Shown in pieces: positions 26,758-36,475 of a stretch of DNA of 64,000 nucleotides. Source of the DNA: Paracoccus subflavus. GTDB taxonomy: Bacteria > Pseudomonadota > Alphaproteobacteria > Rhodobacterales > Rhodobacteraceae. A program made the position numbers and the translations under genes. Position 1 is the first letter of the stretch. Each line of letters begins with the position of its first letter. Under the pieces are notes generated by a model, which saw nothing but the letters and a program-made list of their open reading frames with translations, did not search any database and was not told the DNA's origin. The stretch lies in contig NZ_SISK01000001.1 in the NCBI RefSeq assembly GCF_004310345.1, positions 372,001 to 436,000 on the forward strand, in the 5' to 3' direction.

Positions 26758-27114
26758 GGGCTCGCTCCCTGAACCGCTAGAAAGACAATAAGCGTCGGTT
26801 AAGGATTTGGCAGTATTCCGGGCTGGGTGTCACCGTGCAAACTATCACAAACAAGCCGAAAAATCTTTGTATCCTGCCTGCAAGAACCCCGATGTCCCGT
26901 CCCGTTACGTCTGCCGACGTTCACCAGCCCGTTGCGCAGGCAAGGGGAACCAGCCGGCAGTCCCATATCAGGACGCGGGTCCAATCTGCCCCTTCGCCTG
27001 CCTTTACGTCAAGTGTTAACAGGCGTCGCAGTTCGGCCCCGCCCCCGGTTCCTCGACGACCTTTGTCGCTCTCGCGGGACCACCACGGGAAAGCCAGCTT
27101 ATAGGAGAACGCGG
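26758..27114. other. 357-nt gap without a convincing gene
   Basis: This lies between the 258-residue unknown protein and the pyrH 3' end, both on the minus strand. Short open frames exist (one of 89 codons at 26835-27104 on the plus strand), but their Arg/Ser/Pro-rich products show no family features and they lack ribosome-binding sites. No clear T-tailed hairpin follows pyrH. The stretch is slightly less GC-rich near 26780-26880, consistent with an upstream promoter region for the unknown gene. Confidence 0.5.
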
Positions 27115-27849
27115 TCAGGCGTGGACGCGGGTATAGGTTCCCCGACCCTCGAGAATGGTGCGGAACCCGCCCGGCTCGTCCAGGGAAAAGACGATGATTG
27201 GCAGGCGGTTGTCGCGCGCCAGGGCAATGGCAGAAGCATCCATCACGCCCAGGTGCTTTTGCAGAACCTCGTCATAGCTGACCTCGCCGTAGCGCTTGGC
27301 GTCGCTGAACTTTTTCGGGTCTTTATCATAAACGCCATCGACCTTGGTGCCCTTGAAGATCGCCTCGCAGTTCATCTCGTTCGCGCGAAGCGTCGCGGCG
27401 GTGTCGGTGGTGAAATACGGGTTGCCGGTGCCTGCGGCAAAGATCACGATGCGCTTCTTTTCCAGATGGCGGATGGCGCGGCGGCGGATATAGGGTTCGC
27501 AAACCTCGTCCATGCGAATGGCGCTGATGACACGGCAGTGCAGGCCCTTGGCTTCCAGCGCCGACTGCATCGCCAGCGCGTTCATGACGGTGGCCAGCAT
27601 CCCCATGTAGTCGGCGGTCGTCCGCTCCATCCCCTGCGCGCTGCCTTGCAGGCCCCGGAAGATGTTGCCGCCGCCGATCACCATGCAGACCTCGACCCCC
27701 ATCTTCTGGACCGATTCGACCTCGTTGGCGATGCGGGCGACGGTCGGGGGATGCAGGCCATAGCCCTGATCGCCCATCAGCGCCTCGCCCGAAATCTTCA
27801 GCATCACCCTGCCGTATTGCGCGGGCGCCGCGCCTTGATGATTGATCAT
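27115..27849 (-). CDS. pyrH: UMP kinase
   Basis: It phosphorylates UMP to UDP in pyrimidine nucleotide synthesis; cytosolic hexamer. The 244-residue amino-acid-kinase-fold protein has [13 protein letters not shown] near residues 14-26, [10 protein letters not shown] near 56-65 and the uridine-site [13 protein letters not shown]. The ATG at 27849 has a GAAGGAA ribosome-binding site. In most alphaproteobacteria pyrH is followed by frr and sits beside tsf; here it stands alone, back to back with miaA. Confidence 0.97.
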   Translation of the reverse strand: MINHQGAAPAQYGRVMLKISGEALMGDQGYGLHPPTVARIANEVESVQKMGVEVCMVIGGGNIFRGLQGSAQGMERTTADYMGMLATVMNALAMQSALEAKGLHCRVISAIRMDEVCEPYIRRRAIRHLEKKRIVIFAAGTGNPYFTTDTAATLRANEMNCEAIFKGTKVDGVYDKDPKKFSDAKRYGEVSYDEVLQKHLGVMDASAIALARDNRLPIIVFSLDEPGGFRTILEGRGTYTRVHA

Positions 27850-27941
27850 GTTGGTTCCTTCGTGTCCGCGCCGGTCGCTTTCATCGCGGCGCAAAATGTC
27901 GCAAAAGGCAGCCGTGTTCAACCGGCCGAAAGGTATCGTTC

Positions 27942-28823
27942 GTGACGGATCCGGCCCAGATCGATCCCAGGCGCCATGTCCTGATCGCGGGTCCCACCGC
28001 CAGCGGCAAATCCGCGCTTGCGCTGCGGATCGCGCGGACACAGGGCGGGCTGGTCGTGAACGCCGATGCCTTGCAGGTCTGGTCCTGCTGGCGCGTCCTG
28101 ACCGCGCGCCCTTCGCCGGCCGAGGAGGCTGCGGCCGCCCATGCGCTGTATGGCCACGTGGCCCCGGGCACGGCTTATTCGGTTGGCGACTGGCTGCGGG
28201 AGGTGGCAAATCTTCTCGACCAGCGGCTGATCGTCGTGGGGGGAACGGGGCTGTATCTGACGGCGCTAACGCAGGGCCTGGCCCATGTCCCGCAGGTTCC
28301 CGCGTCCATCCGGACCGAAGGCGATGCGCGCCTTGCCCGCGATGGCGGACTGGCGCGGATGGTGGCGGACCTTGATCCCGCCACCCGGTCGCGCATCGAC
28401 ATCCGCAACCCAGCCCGTGTCCAGCGCGCATGGGAGGTTCTGGCTGCCACGGGCCGGGGCCTTGCGGACTGGCAGGCCGACATGCCCCCGCCCCTGATCG
28501 CGCCCGATCAGGCGCAGCGGATCGTTCTGACGGCGGATCGGGACTGGCTGGCCAACCGGATCGCCCGGCGATTTGACCTGATGCTGGAACAGGGCGCCCT
28601 GGACGAGGTTCGCACGATGCTGCCCTTCTGGAACCCCGCACAACAATGGACGAGGGCCATCGGAGCGCCGGAACTGGCCGAAGTTGCGCGGGGAGAAACC
28701 GATCTGGCGACTGCAGCCGGACGAGCCATCATTGCCACCCGCCAATATGCAAAATCACAGCGCAGTTGGTTCCGCAGCCGCATGAAGAACTGGCAGATGC
28801 TCAGCGCCGAGACAGGGGAATAA
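27942..28823 (+). CDS. miaA: tRNA dimethylallyltransferase
   Basis: It adds a dimethylallyl group to A37 of tRNAs reading UNN codons. The 293-residue protein has the P-loop AGPTASGKS near residues 16-24, [11 protein letters not shown] at the substrate loop (usually NADSMQVYR), and [13 protein letters not shown] near 100-112. The start codon is GTG with AAAGG upstream. It is divergent from pyrH with a 92-nt spacer. Confidence 0.93.
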   Translation: MTDPAQIDPRRHVLIAGPTASGKSALALRIARTQGGLVVNADALQVWSCWRVLTARPSPAEEAAAAHALYGHVAPGTAYSVGDWLREVANLLDQRLIVVGGTGLYLTALTQGLAHVPQVPASIRTEGDARLARDGGLARMVADLDPATRSRIDIRNPARVQRAWEVLAATGRGLADWQADMPPPLIAPDQAQRIVLTADRDWLANRIARRFDLMLEQGALDEVRTMLPFWNPAQQWTRAIGAPELAEVARGETDLATAAGRAIIATRQYAKSQRSWFRSRMKNWQMLSAETGE

Positions 28824-28901
28824 CACGCAATAATTGTTTTATGCAAAAGCACATTGATCGGAACGCGAATAGCGGCAACAATCAGCCGATAACTTTTTGT
28901 T

Positions 28902-29918
28902 GTGGCGGCCTTCATGTCGGCATTTCAGCAATCGCAGCGGAACATGGGATTTCCGTTTTCGCCCGGCATCATCGGGGCAGGACGGACGGTATCTGCGGGC
29001 GATGTGAACTCGCCGGTGGTGTCCGAACCTGCAGATCGGGTACTTCCAGAAAATCCTGCCGTTACATGGCCGGAAAGGCCTGGTTTTGTCACCGCGCGGC
29101 AGCCTGAACCGCCTCGGCCATATGCTGCAAAACATCACGACGGGTTTCGGATTCTGCCGCTGGAGGCATTCGCCTGGGGCAGCCGGACCGATCCGTCCAG
29201 TCCCTGCACCCGGCCCGATCATGTCCTGATCTGGCTGGTCAAGGGACAGGCCGGGGTGCGTTTTTCATATGGCGAAACCCGGCTGCGGGCCGGTGAGCTT
29301 CGATACATCCCGGCGGGAACAGCCTTTGCCACGGTTCCGGATGCGGGGGTCTGCGGTCATGTCGCGCTGATTGCAAGGCGTCTGGCGGACACGGCCGAGC
29401 CGCCCCTGCCCTGCCGGGCGATGACGGTTCGTGTTGGCCCGCATGGAGACCAGATCAAGGCGACGCTGCAGGAACTGGCCATTGAAAAGTCAAAGGCGAA
29501 TGCACGGGCCCTGTCCTGTCTGATCAATCTGTTGTCGCTGCGGCTGGGACTGCTGTCTCGTGGGAATGCCCCGGGTCGCGCGGCACCGAACCCGCCTGAC
29601 CGGCCATTGGTAGACCGCTTTCTTGATCTGGCACGGCAGAGATTGGGCAGCGCGCAGGCGGTCGCCGAACTTGCGGCTGACCTGCACAGCACCGTCGCGC
29701 TGCTGGATCAGGCCTGCATGGCTGCCCATGGCAAGCGGGCCATAGAACTGATCCACGACCTGCAACTGGAATGCGCCGCCCTGCTGCTGCGCAACACGGC
29801 CCAGCCGACCCATCGCATCGCGGCAGACCTGGGCTATTCCAGCCATGCCCATTTCGTCAGGGCCTTTGCCGCGGCGACCGGACGGCGGCCGGATGTCTTT
29901 CGCGCTCAGTCCGGCTGA
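28902..29918 (+). CDS. AraC-family transcriptional regulator
   Basis: It has 338 residues: a low-complexity N-terminal region, a cupin-like sensor domain at about 80-180 ([32 protein letters not shown]) and a C-terminal double helix-turn-helix of AraC type at about 230-335 ([26 protein letters not shown]). The first start is GTG at 28902; an ATG lies at 28914 and either may be used. Neighbours do not suggest a target regulon. The last 13 nt overlap the convergent rlmE gene. Confidence 0.85.
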   Translation: MAAFMSAFQQSQRNMGFPFSPGIIGAGRTVSAGDVNSPVVSEPADRVLPENPAVTWPERPGFVTARQPEPPRPYAAKHHDGFRILPLEAFAWGSRTDPSSPCTRPDHVLIWLVKGQAGVRFSYGETRLRAGELRYIPAGTAFATVPDAGVCGHVALIARRLADTAEPPLPCRAMTVRVGPHGDQIKATLQELAIEKSKANARALSCLINLLSLRLGLLSRGNAPGRAAPNPPDRPLVDRFLDLARQRLGSAQAVAELAADLHSTVALLDQACMAAHGKRAIELIHDLQLECAALLLRNTAQPTHRIAADLGYSSHAHFVRAFAAATGRRPDVFRAQSG

Positions 29919-30652
29919 ACGTCGGCCCGCCGACCGTGAAAGCCGGTGGCGACCACGAATTTCTCGGACGAATCGCTGCGGCTGGCCGGCGGCTTGACAT
30001 TGGCCACCTTGTCGAAATTGCGCTTCAGCATGGCTTGCATTTCGGTTTCCGCGCCGCCCGCCAGGACTTTGGCGACAAAGGTTCCACCCGGTTCCAGCAC
30101 GTCGAACGCCAGGCCCGCCGCCGCCTCGACCAGGGCCACGATGCGCAGGTGGTCGGTGCCCTTGTGGCCCGATGACGCGGCGGCCATGTCGGACATCACC
30201 ACATCGGCAGGACCGCCCAGCCATTCCTTGACCGTTTCGTCAGCGCCTTCGGACAGGAAATCAAGTTGGTGAATTTCGGCCCCGGCAATCGGATCAACCT
30301 GTTGCAGGTCGATGCCCAGAACCTTGCCGACCGGTTTTCCGGACTTTTCACCAAGCGCGTTCACGCGTCCGACAGCCACCTGGCACCAGCCGCCTGGCGC
30401 GCATCCCAGATCGACGACGCGCGCGCCCGGCACCAGGAACCGGTACTTGTCGTCCAGTTCCAGGATCTTGAAGGCCGCACGCCCGCGATAGCCCTCGCGT
30501 CTGGCCCGCGCCACATAGGGGTCATTCAACTGCCGTTCCAGCCACAGCTTGCTGGACAGCTTGCGGCCCTTGGCGGTCTTGACCCGCACCCGCAGGTCGC
30601 GCTGCCCGCGCCCGCTGGATTTGCCTTCCCGGCTGCCCGGTGCCTTGGTCAT
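29906..30652 (-). CDS. rlmE: 23S rRNA (uridine-2552-2'-O)-methyltransferase
   Basis: It methylates U2552 in the A-loop of 23S rRNA in the assembling large subunit. The 248-residue protein has a basic N-terminal tail (about 40 residues), then the FtsJ Rossmann domain: [16 protein letters not shown] with the catalytic Lys, SAM-binding [12 protein letters not shown] near 84-95, [11 protein letters not shown], and FVAKVLAGG. It follows ppx by 16 nt on the same strand, a pairing seen in other alphaproteobacteria. Confidence 0.94.
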   Translation of the reverse strand: MTKAPGSREGKSSGRGQRDLRVRVKTAKGRKLSSKLWLERQLNDPYVARARREGYRGRAAFKILELDDKYRFLVPGARVVDLGCAPGGWCQVAVGRVNALGEKSGKPVGKVLGIDLQQVDPIAGAEIHQLDFLSEGADETVKEWLGGPADVVMSDMAAASSGHKGTDHLRIVALVEAAAGLAFDVLEPGGTFVAKVLAGGAETEMQAMLKRNFDKVANVKPPASRSDSSEKFVVATGFHGRRADVQPD

Positions 30653-30668
30653 TGCGGCGCCCTTGTCA

Positions 30669-31790
30669 TCATGCCACCCCGTTCAGGCCTTCCGATTCCA
30701 GAACTCCATCGCGCACCATCTGGGCATAAAGCAAGCCCTCGCGCAGGCCGCGATCCGCGACCGACAGCTTGCTGGTGGGCCAGATCCGCATCAGGGTTTG
30801 CAGGATCGCCGCCCCCGACATGATCAGCGCATGACGTTCCCGACCGATGCGCGGATCGGCCCGGCGTCCATCGGGGCCAAGTTGAAGATAGGATTGAATC
30901 ACCCGGTCAATCTGGCTGCTGGTCATTTCCAGCCCGTCCACCTTGGTCCGGTCGTAACGGCGCAGGCCCAGGAAACTGGCCGCGACCGTCGTGACTGTCC
31001 CCGAGGTGCCGATGATCTGGAACCCCTCGTCGGGCGAGCCCTCGGCATAGGGGGTAAAGCCCGCCAGCATCTCCTCGAAATACCAGCTCATCAGGGCAAA
31101 GCGGCCCTGGTCGTCCTCGACATCGGCGAACTGGTCGCGCAGGGTCGCCACCCCCAGCGGCACGCTGATCCAGTCCACCACCCGCGCGCCCCCAGGCTGC
31201 GGGTTGCCGAACCCGTCGGCCAGCCGCATGATTGCACGCGGCCGTTCCTTGGGTTCCACATCCTCGAGGTCGATCCATACCAGTTCGGTCGATCCGCCGC
31301 CGATGTCCACGACCATCAGCGTCTCGGTCTTGTGGCTGACCAGCGGTGCGCAGGAAATCACCGCCAGCCGCGCTTCTTCCTCGGCGGTGATGATCTCGAC
31401 AGGCAGGCCGGTTTCGCGCCGGATCGTGCGCAGCAGGTCGCGGCTGTTGCGCGCCCGCCGACATGCCTCGGTCGCCACCAGACGCATGTTGCCCACGCGG
31501 TGCTGATCCAGCTTGCGCCGGCACACCTGCAAGGCATGAACCGTGCGCGCCATCGAACTGCGGGACAGCCGCCCCGAAGCCTCCAGCCCCAGGCCCAGTT
31601 GCACGGGCTTGGAAAAGCTGTCGATGACCTGGAACTGACTGCCCTTGGGGCGGGCAATCAGCATCCGGCACGAATTTGTGCCCAGGTCGAGGGCTGCATA
31701 CAGCACCCCTTCCTCGGGTTGTCGGGTGGCAGACGGCTCTACCGTATGATTCGGGAACGCGTCCACACCCGCAGGACGCTTGGGCGTCAT
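30669..31790 (-). CDS. Exopolyphosphatase / GppA family phosphatase
   Basis: It probably hydrolyses polyphosphate or pppGpp. The 373-residue actin-fold protein shows the first phosphate loop [16 protein letters not shown] near residues 30-45 and the second [13 protein letters not shown] near 155-167, both family hallmarks. It lacks the C-terminal HD domain of long Ppx proteins. The N-terminal 25 residues before the fold are variable, so a later start is possible. Ppx and GppA cannot be separated by sequence alone. Confidence 0.88.
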   Translation of the reverse strand: MTPKRPAGVDAFPNHTVEPSATRQPEEGVLYAALDLGTNSCRMLIARPKGSQFQVIDSFSKPVQLGLGLEASGRLSRSSMARTVHALQVCRRKLDQHRVGNMRLVATEACRRARNSRDLLRTIRRETGLPVEIITAEEEARLAVISCAPLVSHKTETLMVVDIGGGSTELVWIDLEDVEPKERPRAIMRLADGFGNPQPGGARVVDWISVPLGVATLRDQFADVEDDQGRFALMSWYFEEMLAGFTPYAEGSPDEGFQIIGTSGTVTTVAASFLGLRRYDRTKVDGLEMTSSQIDRVIQSYLQLGPDGRRADPRIGRERHALIMSGAAILQTLMRIWPTSKLSVADRGLREGLLYAQMVRDGVLESEGLNGVA

Positions 31791-31926
31791 GACACACGCC
31801 CTCTGATTTCAAGTTAACAGAAAGGTAACGTGCCGGCCTTGTCCGATCAAGGGGCGGCGCAGGATGGATTGCGCAACGGCCGCATTCCGGTCGATAGTGA
31901 CGGTCCAGACAGCATCGCGGATCGCC

Positions 31927-32376
31927 ATGACCCAGACCGGCTCCCCCCTTTCGGAAGCGACCTTGTCGCGCATCAGCGACAGTTTTGCCCGCCAGGGGCT
32001 TATGGCTCATCTTGGCGCAGAAATCGCCGGCATCGGCCCCGGAACCGTCACGATCCGGCTGCCCTTCCGCCCGGAACTGACCCAGCAGCACGGATATTTC
32101 CACGGCGGCAGCACGGCAGCGATCGCCGATGCCGCTGGCGGCTATGCGGGCAGCACCCTGATGCCCGACAACAGTTCGGTGCTTACGGTCGAATTCAAGC
32201 TGAACCTGCTGAACCCTGCGCAGGGGGACTGCCTCGAGGCGGTGGGACGGGTCATCAAACCCGGCCGGACCCTGACGATCAGCCAGATCGACGTCTGGAG
32301 CCTGTCCGGCGACCGGCGGGTCCATGTGGCAACCGGGGTGCAGACCCTGATCTGCGTTCCCCAAAATACCGCATGA
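31927..32376 (+). CDS. PaaI-type hotdog-fold thioesterase
   Basis: It probably hydrolyses an acyl- or aryl-CoA thioester. The 149-residue product has the hotdog helix motif QQHGYFHGGSTAAIADAAGG near residues 58-77, as in PaaI/DUF4442 thioesterases. A start 21 codons upstream (31864) is open, but the ATG at 31927 fits the usual length. It is divergent from ppx; the 3' end lies just before the ssrA promoter. Confidence 0.85.
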   Translation: MTQTGSPLSEATLSRISDSFARQGLMAHLGAEIAGIGPGTVTIRLPFRPELTQQHGYFHGGSTAAIADAAGGYAGSTLMPDNSSVLTVEFKLNLLNPAQGDCLEAVGRVIKPGRTLTISQIDVWSLSGDRRVHVATGVQTLICVPQNTA

Positions 32377-32417
32377 AGCCGCAGTTCTGGCAACTGCCCG
32401 TCACTGCGCCACCCCCT

Positions 32418-32445
32418 TGCGACGCCGAAACGCACGGCCTATATC
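32418..32445 (+). promoter_or_regulatory. Candidate ssrA promoter
   Basis: TTGCGA and TATATC are 16 nt apart, with a start near 32452 just before the acceptor segment of tmRNA. An alternative -10, TATCTT, gives 18-nt spacing. Confidence 0.5.
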
Positions 32446-32452
32446 TTCCTTG

Positions 32453-32768
32453 TCGGGCGCAAGTCCGACTATGGACATAAACGCGCATGGAATAAGCGGA
32501 TCGGACCCGGGGGCGGTACCCGGCGACTCCACCAGATCACCCTCGTTGGGGGGCCTTGGGGTCGAAACAGGATCGACGAACGTCTAAAGATGTTTGCTTT
32601 GTCTCGGTGAGCCACCACCGTTATCGGTGCAAAAAGTACAGTTGCCAACGACAACCGTGCTCCGGTCGCTCTGGCTGCGTAAGCAGCTCGGGTAACCGAA
32701 ACCTTAAGCCCTTGCGCCTAGCAGCGTAAGGCGGGGCCCGCAGGAGCCTGGCAACAGAATCCTGCACC
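32453..32768 (+). ncRNA. ssrA: Two-piece (circularly permuted) tmRNA
   Basis: It rescues stalled ribosomes and tags the peptide for ClpXP. The acceptor piece comes first and ends CGACTCCACCA at 32524-32534; the coding piece starts GGGGTCG at 32558. Those ends pair as a 7-bp acceptor stem (GGGGTCG/CGACTCC, one G-T), proving the permuted order; the 23 nt between them would be cut out. The T stem CCGGG/CCCGG is perfect, though the T loop lacks TTCRA. The tag frame at 32644-32682 encodes ANDNRAPVALAA. A 3' hairpin lies at 32740-32765. Outer ends are approximate. Confidence 0.93.
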
Positions 32769-32909
32769 TTCCCTCCCTCTCCGATGGCCGTGTCAGCAGC
32801 CGGATTGTCGGTCGCGGCATGGTTGCAGCTTTCTTGCTGTTGCCTGGCCCGCCCCCCTTTTCAATGCCGGTCATATCCCTATGCTGGCCGCAAATCGAAG
32901 GGTATGGGC

Positions 32910-33374
32910 ATGGCGCGTTCAGGAATCGATTATGGCGGAATGATGCGCAGCGCCCTGCAGGGCATGATCGCGGATATTCTGGAACGTGTTGCGGAACACG
33001 GCCTGCCGGGCGACCATCATTTCTTCATTACGTTCGACACGCGCGACGAGGGCGTCGAGATGGCGGACTGGCTGCGCGAGCGTTATCCCGAGGAAATGAC
33101 CATCGTCATTCAGCACTGGTTCGACAACCTGACGGTTGACGACGAAGGGTTCGGCGTCACGCTGAATTTCGGCAATTCGCCCGAACCCCTGCGCATCCCC
33201 TTTGATGCGCTGCGGACCTTTGTCGATCCCTCGGTCGAATTCGGTCTGCGGTTCGAGACGCAGGATATCGACGACGATGCGGATGACGAGGGGGACGAAA
33301 GCGGCGGTGACAGCCCCGACGACACTCCTCCCGGCGGCGGCGAAGTGGTTCAGTTGGACCGCTGGCGGAAATAG
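32910..33374 (+). CDS. sspB: SspB, ClpXP adaptor for ssrA-tagged proteins (alphaproteobacterial type)
   Basis: It tethers ssrA-tagged proteins to ClpX. It has 154 residues: a substrate-binding domain at about 1-110 (HFFITFDTRDEGVEM, TIVIQHWFDNLTVDDEGF), an acidic flexible linker with many Asp/Glu, and a C-terminal ClpX-docking peptide VVQLDRWRK. GAAGGG 7 nt upstream supports the ATG at 32910 over that at 32904. It lies directly downstream of ssrA, so tag and tag-reader are neighbours. Confidence 0.93.
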   Translation: MARSGIDYGGMMRSALQGMIADILERVAEHGLPGDHHFFITFDTRDEGVEMADWLRERYPEEMTIVIQHWFDNLTVDDEGFGVTLNFGNSPEPLRIPFDALRTFVDPSVEFGLRFETQDIDDDADDEGDESGGDSPDDTPPGGGEVVQLDRWRK

Positions 33375-33421
33375 GATTTCAGCCGGCGGCCGATCCGGAC
33401 ATTCGGGTCCGTTGGAATTTT

Positions 33422-33733
33422 CTAATGCGTCCAGGGGGCGCGGCGGTCGGTGGCAAAGTTTTCGCCGTAACCGCGAGGGCGTATGTTGACGCCGCGCTGA
33501 TGCGGCGGCTGGACGATATAATCCAGCCCCCTTTCGCGGGCATATTCCTCGGCCTGCTTCAGCGTGTCAAAACGCAGGCGAACCTGGCTCTGGGTATCGT
33601 CGCTGCTGGTCCATCCCATCAGGGGATCAAGGTCGCGCTGGTCGGACGGTGGAAATTCCAGAATCCAGGACCGGGTCCGCGCCGTGCCGGACTGCATGGC
33701 ATTACGGGACGGTTGATAGATGCGGACACGCAT
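33422..33733 (-). CDS. NDUFS4-type complex I accessory subunit
   Basis: This 103-residue protein carries the ETC_C1_NDUFS4 domain over its whole length ([45 protein letters not shown]). The mitochondrial homologue stabilises the NADH-dehydrogenase module of complex I; Paracoccus complex I contains the equivalent. It acts on the cytoplasmic side. It is unlinked to any nuo gene in the window and is transcribed alone, convergent with sspB. Confidence 0.92.
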   Translation of the reverse strand: MRVRIYQPSRNAMQSGTARTRSWILEFPPSDQRDLDPLMGWTSSDDTQSQVRLRFDTLKQAEEYARERGLDYIVQPPHQRGVNIRPRGYGENFATDRRAPWTH

Positions 33734-33856
33734 TCAGAAAGCTACCTTTCGCGGACGGACGCTGGCCGCGTTATCGCCAATGATGCGGCAGGGATCAAGA
33801 CCCGGAACGCCTGCCCCTTCCCGGCGTTGAGCCTGCTGCAACCACAGGAGGATACC

Positions 33857-34396
33857 ATGCCATTCCGCACCGCAGCAGCCTTGGGGCTGTTGATGACGCT
33901 GCCCGCGGCCGCGCAGGATGCCCTGGCTCCGGCCTCGACCCCGACCGAGGGCCAGGCTGCCATGATCGCCGAGATCAAATCCCCTCAGGGCGAAAGCCAT
34001 GGCACGGCAACCCTGGCGCCGACCCCTTCGGGGATGATGCTGGTCACGCTGGATCTGACGGGTCTTCCCCCAGGCATCCGGGGTGTGCATATCCACGAAA
34101 CCGGCGAATGCAGCCCGCCGGATTTCGACTCTGCAGGCGGACATCTGGCGGATGGCAAGGAACACGGGACCATGGCCGAAAATGGCCCCCATCCCGGCGA
34201 TCTGCCGAACCTTCATGTGCCCGAAGGCGGCGCACTGATGGTCGAGTTCTTTGCGGCAGGGCTGACCCCGGACCTGCTGGGCGACGATGACGGGTCGGCC
34301 ATCATCATCCATGAACAGCCTGACGATTACGTGGGCCAGCCTGCGGGCAATGCGGGCACACGGGTCGGATGCGGCACGTTTGCCCAGGCTGAATGA
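33857..34396 (+). CDS. sodC: Periplasmic Cu-Zn superoxide dismutase
   Basis: It dismutates superoxide outside the cytosol. The 179-residue precursor has a signal peptide (residues 1-20, cleavage near AAAQ-DA). Copper ligands lie in GVHIHETGEC, the zinc loop carries AGGHLADGKEHG and HPGDLPNLHV, and cysteines in GEC and VGCG form the expected disulfide. The ATG has an ideal ACAGGAGG ribosome-binding site; the frame is open further upstream but that is chance. The small I78 lipoprotein gene begins 107 nt downstream. Confidence 0.95.
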   Translation: MPFRTAAALGLLMTLPAAAQDALAPASTPTEGQAAMIAEIKSPQGESHGTATLAPTPSGMMLVTLDLTGLPPGIRGVHIHETGECSPPDFDSAGGHLADGKEHGTMAENGPHPGDLPNLHVPEGGALMVEFFAAGLTPDLLGDDDGSAIIIHEQPDDYVGQPAGNAGTRVGCGTFAQAE

Positions 34397-34503
34397 CCCG
34401 ATTGGCGGCGTTCGACAGGGCGCCGCCACGGGCAATGCCGTGGCCTCGCGCCATGAGGGGCAATCAGCCCAGCGAAGTGTTTTCCGAATCGAAAGGCCTT
34501 TTC

Positions 34504-34773
34504 ATGATCCTGCGCCTTGCCTGTCCGCTGTTGTCCGCGCTGACCCTCGCATCCTGCACGGCGGGACTGCCGCTTACCGTCGATGCGGCGCGATGCGACC
34601 CCGTCCGTCACCAGACACTGGTGGGAATGAATATCGGAGAGGTTTACCTGCCAGCGCAGTTGGAACAGCGCATCATCAGCCCCGGCCAGGTCACAGACTT
34701 TGCCTATCGGTCCGAACGGCTGAACATTTTTGTCGATCCCAAGGGCTGGATCGAACGGGTTTCCTGCGGCTAG
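34504..34773 (+). CDS. I78-family peptidase inhibitor lipoprotein
   Basis: It is a small predicted lipoprotein of 89 residues: signal MILRLACPLLSALTLASC with lipobox LASC, then an inhibitor I78 domain ending in SERLNIFVDPKGWIERVSCG. The family inhibits serine proteases of the subtilisin/chymotrypsin type, so a protective periplasmic role is likely. The frame is open from 34393, overlapping sodC, but the lipobox sets the start. It may be co-transcribed with sodC; convergent with cmk, 4 nt apart. Confidence 0.82.
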   Translation: MILRLACPLLSALTLASCTAGLPLTVDAARCDPVRHQTLVGMNIGEVYLPAQLEQRIISPGQVTDFAYRSERLNIFVDPKGWIERVSCG

Positions 34774-34777
34774 ATCG

Positions 34778-35362
34778 TCAACCCCGGACGCCGGCCACGA
34801 TGCTTTTGGCCCGTTCGATGGCCTCGTGGATGGACAAGCCGGTCGTATCCAGCAGCACGGCGTCAGGCGCGGGCTTCAACGGCGCTGTCGCCCGCTCGCT
34901 GTCGCGCCGGTCGCGGTCGCGCAGTTGTTCCAGCACAGCGTCAGCATCGGTCCCCAGTTCGGCCGCCCGCCGAATGGCCCGTGCGCGGTCCGACGCCGTG
35001 ACATACAGCTTGACCGCCGCGTCCGGGCAGATGACCGTGCCGATGTCCCGCCCATCCAGAACCGCACCCGGTTCCTGGGCGGCAAAACGGCGCTGATATT
35101 CCACCAGCGCATCGCGTACCGCAGGGATGGCCGCCACCCGGCTGGCCGCCTGCCCGGCCTCGGCGCTGCGCAGGTCCGGTCGGGCCAGATCCTCGACCGA
35201 CAGGGATCGCGCCGCCAGGACCGGATCGCCGCCCTTCGCCCCGGTGGCCCGATACAGCAGCCCCGTATCCAGATGATGAAATCCGAAATGCCCGGCGATT
35301 GCGCGGGCGATCGTCCCCTTGCCCGAGGCAGCCGGTCCGTCGATGGCGATGATAAAGGGCAT
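34778..35362 (-). CDS. cmk: Cytidylate kinase
   Basis: It phosphorylates CMP and dCMP. The 194-residue protein has the P-loop [10 protein letters not shown] at residues 8-17, [11 protein letters not shown] near 31-41 and [13 protein letters not shown] near 101-113. An in-frame start at 35398 would add 12 residues before the P-loop strand; 35362 fits the family. In many proteobacteria cmk precedes rpsA; here it stands alone between the I78 gene and the tsf terminator. Confidence 0.95.
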   Translation of the reverse strand: MPFIIAIDGPAASGKGTIARAIAGHFGFHHLDTGLLYRATGAKGGDPVLAARSLSVEDLARPDLRSAEAGQAASRVAAIPAVRDALVEYQRRFAAQEPGAVLDGRDIGTVICPDAAVKLYVTASDRARAIRRAAELGTDADAVLEQLRDRDRRDSERATAPLKPAPDAVLLDTTGLSIHEAIERAKSIVAGVRG

Positions 35363-35430
35363 TGCTCCGCCGCTCAGATTTCGGACGCTGCATGACATGG
35401 GCCAACAAGGCCGTCCAGCCGGGACGCATG

Positions 35431-35457
35431 AAAAACGCCGGCCCAGGGGGACCGGCG
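35431..35457 (-). terminator. Rho-independent terminator of rpsB-tsf
   Basis: On the minus strand, after the tsf stop, the stem CGCCGG / CCGGCG closes a 10-nt loop and is followed by TTTTT. Confidence 0.85.
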
Positions 35458-35479
35458 GTCGTGTGACGAAGCGAAGCGA

Positions 35480-36391
35480 TCAGGCGCCGCTGAGGGTCTT
35501 AGCGACCTCGGCCGCGAAATCCTCTTCCTTCTTTTCGATGCCCTCGCCGACAGCCACGCGGGCAAAGCCAGTGATCTCGACCCCGGCCTCTTTCGCGGCC
35601 TGCTCGACCGTCAGGTCGGGATTGATCACAAAGGGCTGGCCCAGCAGCGTGTTTTCGCCCACGAACTTCTTCATCCGGCCGGGAATGATGTTGTTCTGGA
35701 TCACGGCCTCGGGCTTCGGCTTGGCCGAGGCGGCGTTTTCCTCCAGCGCCTTGGCGGTCTGGACCTGCAACTCACGCTCCAGCAAAGCCGGGTCCAGCGT
35801 CGCCTCGGACAGGGACAGGGGGCTGGTCGCGGCGATATGCATGGCGAATTGCTTGCCGATGGCCTGGGCCTTTTCCGCATCGCCCTTCAGCGCCACCAGA
35901 ACGCCGATCTTGCCCATGCCTTCTGCGGCCGCATTGTGGACATAGGACACGACCGTGTCGCCTTCCAGCATGTGCATCCGGCGCAGGGTCATGTTCTCGC
36001 CGATGCGGGCGATGGCATCGGTCAGAACCTCGGACACCGGCTTGCCGTTCAGGCGAGTGGCCTTCAGCACCTCGACGTCGTTTTCCGTGGTCAGGGCAAT
36101 ATCGGTGATGTCGCGCACCAGTTGCTGGAAATCGGCATTCTTGGCGACGAAGTCGGTTTCCGAGTTGATCTCGACGGCAACCCCGCGACCGGTCGTGACC
36201 TGAACGCCCACCAGGCCCTCGGCGGCAACGCGATCGGCCTTCTTGGCGGCCTTGGCAAGGCCCTTGGTGCGCAGCCAGTCGATGGCGGCGTCTATGTTGC
36301 CGTCGGTTTCCGTCAGCGCCTTCTTGGCATCCATCATCCCTGCGCCGGTCGTTTCGCGCAGTTCCTTCACCATCGCGGCGGTGATTGCCAT
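35480..36391 (-). CDS. tsf: Translation elongation factor Ts
   Basis: It is the nucleotide exchange factor for EF-Tu, 303 residues. The N-terminal UBA-like region has [19 protein letters not shown] (residues 8-26), then the core with [11 protein letters not shown] near 75-85 and [11 protein letters not shown]. Length matches alphaproteobacterial EF-Ts. It lies 84 nt after rpsB on the same strand with a terminator behind it. Confidence 0.98.
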   Translation of the reverse strand: MAITAAMVKELRETTGAGMMDAKKALTETDGNIDAAIDWLRTKGLAKAAKKADRVAAEGLVGVQVTTGRGVAVEINSETDFVAKNADFQQLVRDITDIALTTENDVEVLKATRLNGKPVSEVLTDAIARIGENMTLRRMHMLEGDTVVSYVHNAAAEGMGKIGVLVALKGDAEKAQAIGKQFAMHIAATSPLSLSEATLDPALLERELQVQTAKALEENAASAKPKPEAVIQNNIIPGRMKKFVGENTLLGQPFVINPDLTVEQAAKEAGVEITGFARVAVGEGIEKKEEDFAAEVAKTLSGA

Positions 36392-36475
36392 GATCCGTCT
36401 CCTTTGTTCAACGCATCAGGCGGGGCATATCCCCGCCTGACGACAAATCCATGAATGTCGCAGAACGCGCGTCGG

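Noticed and set aside
26835-27104. 89-codon open frame in the gap before pyrH
   Set aside because: No ribosome-binding site, Arg/Ser/Pro-rich product and no recognisable motif.
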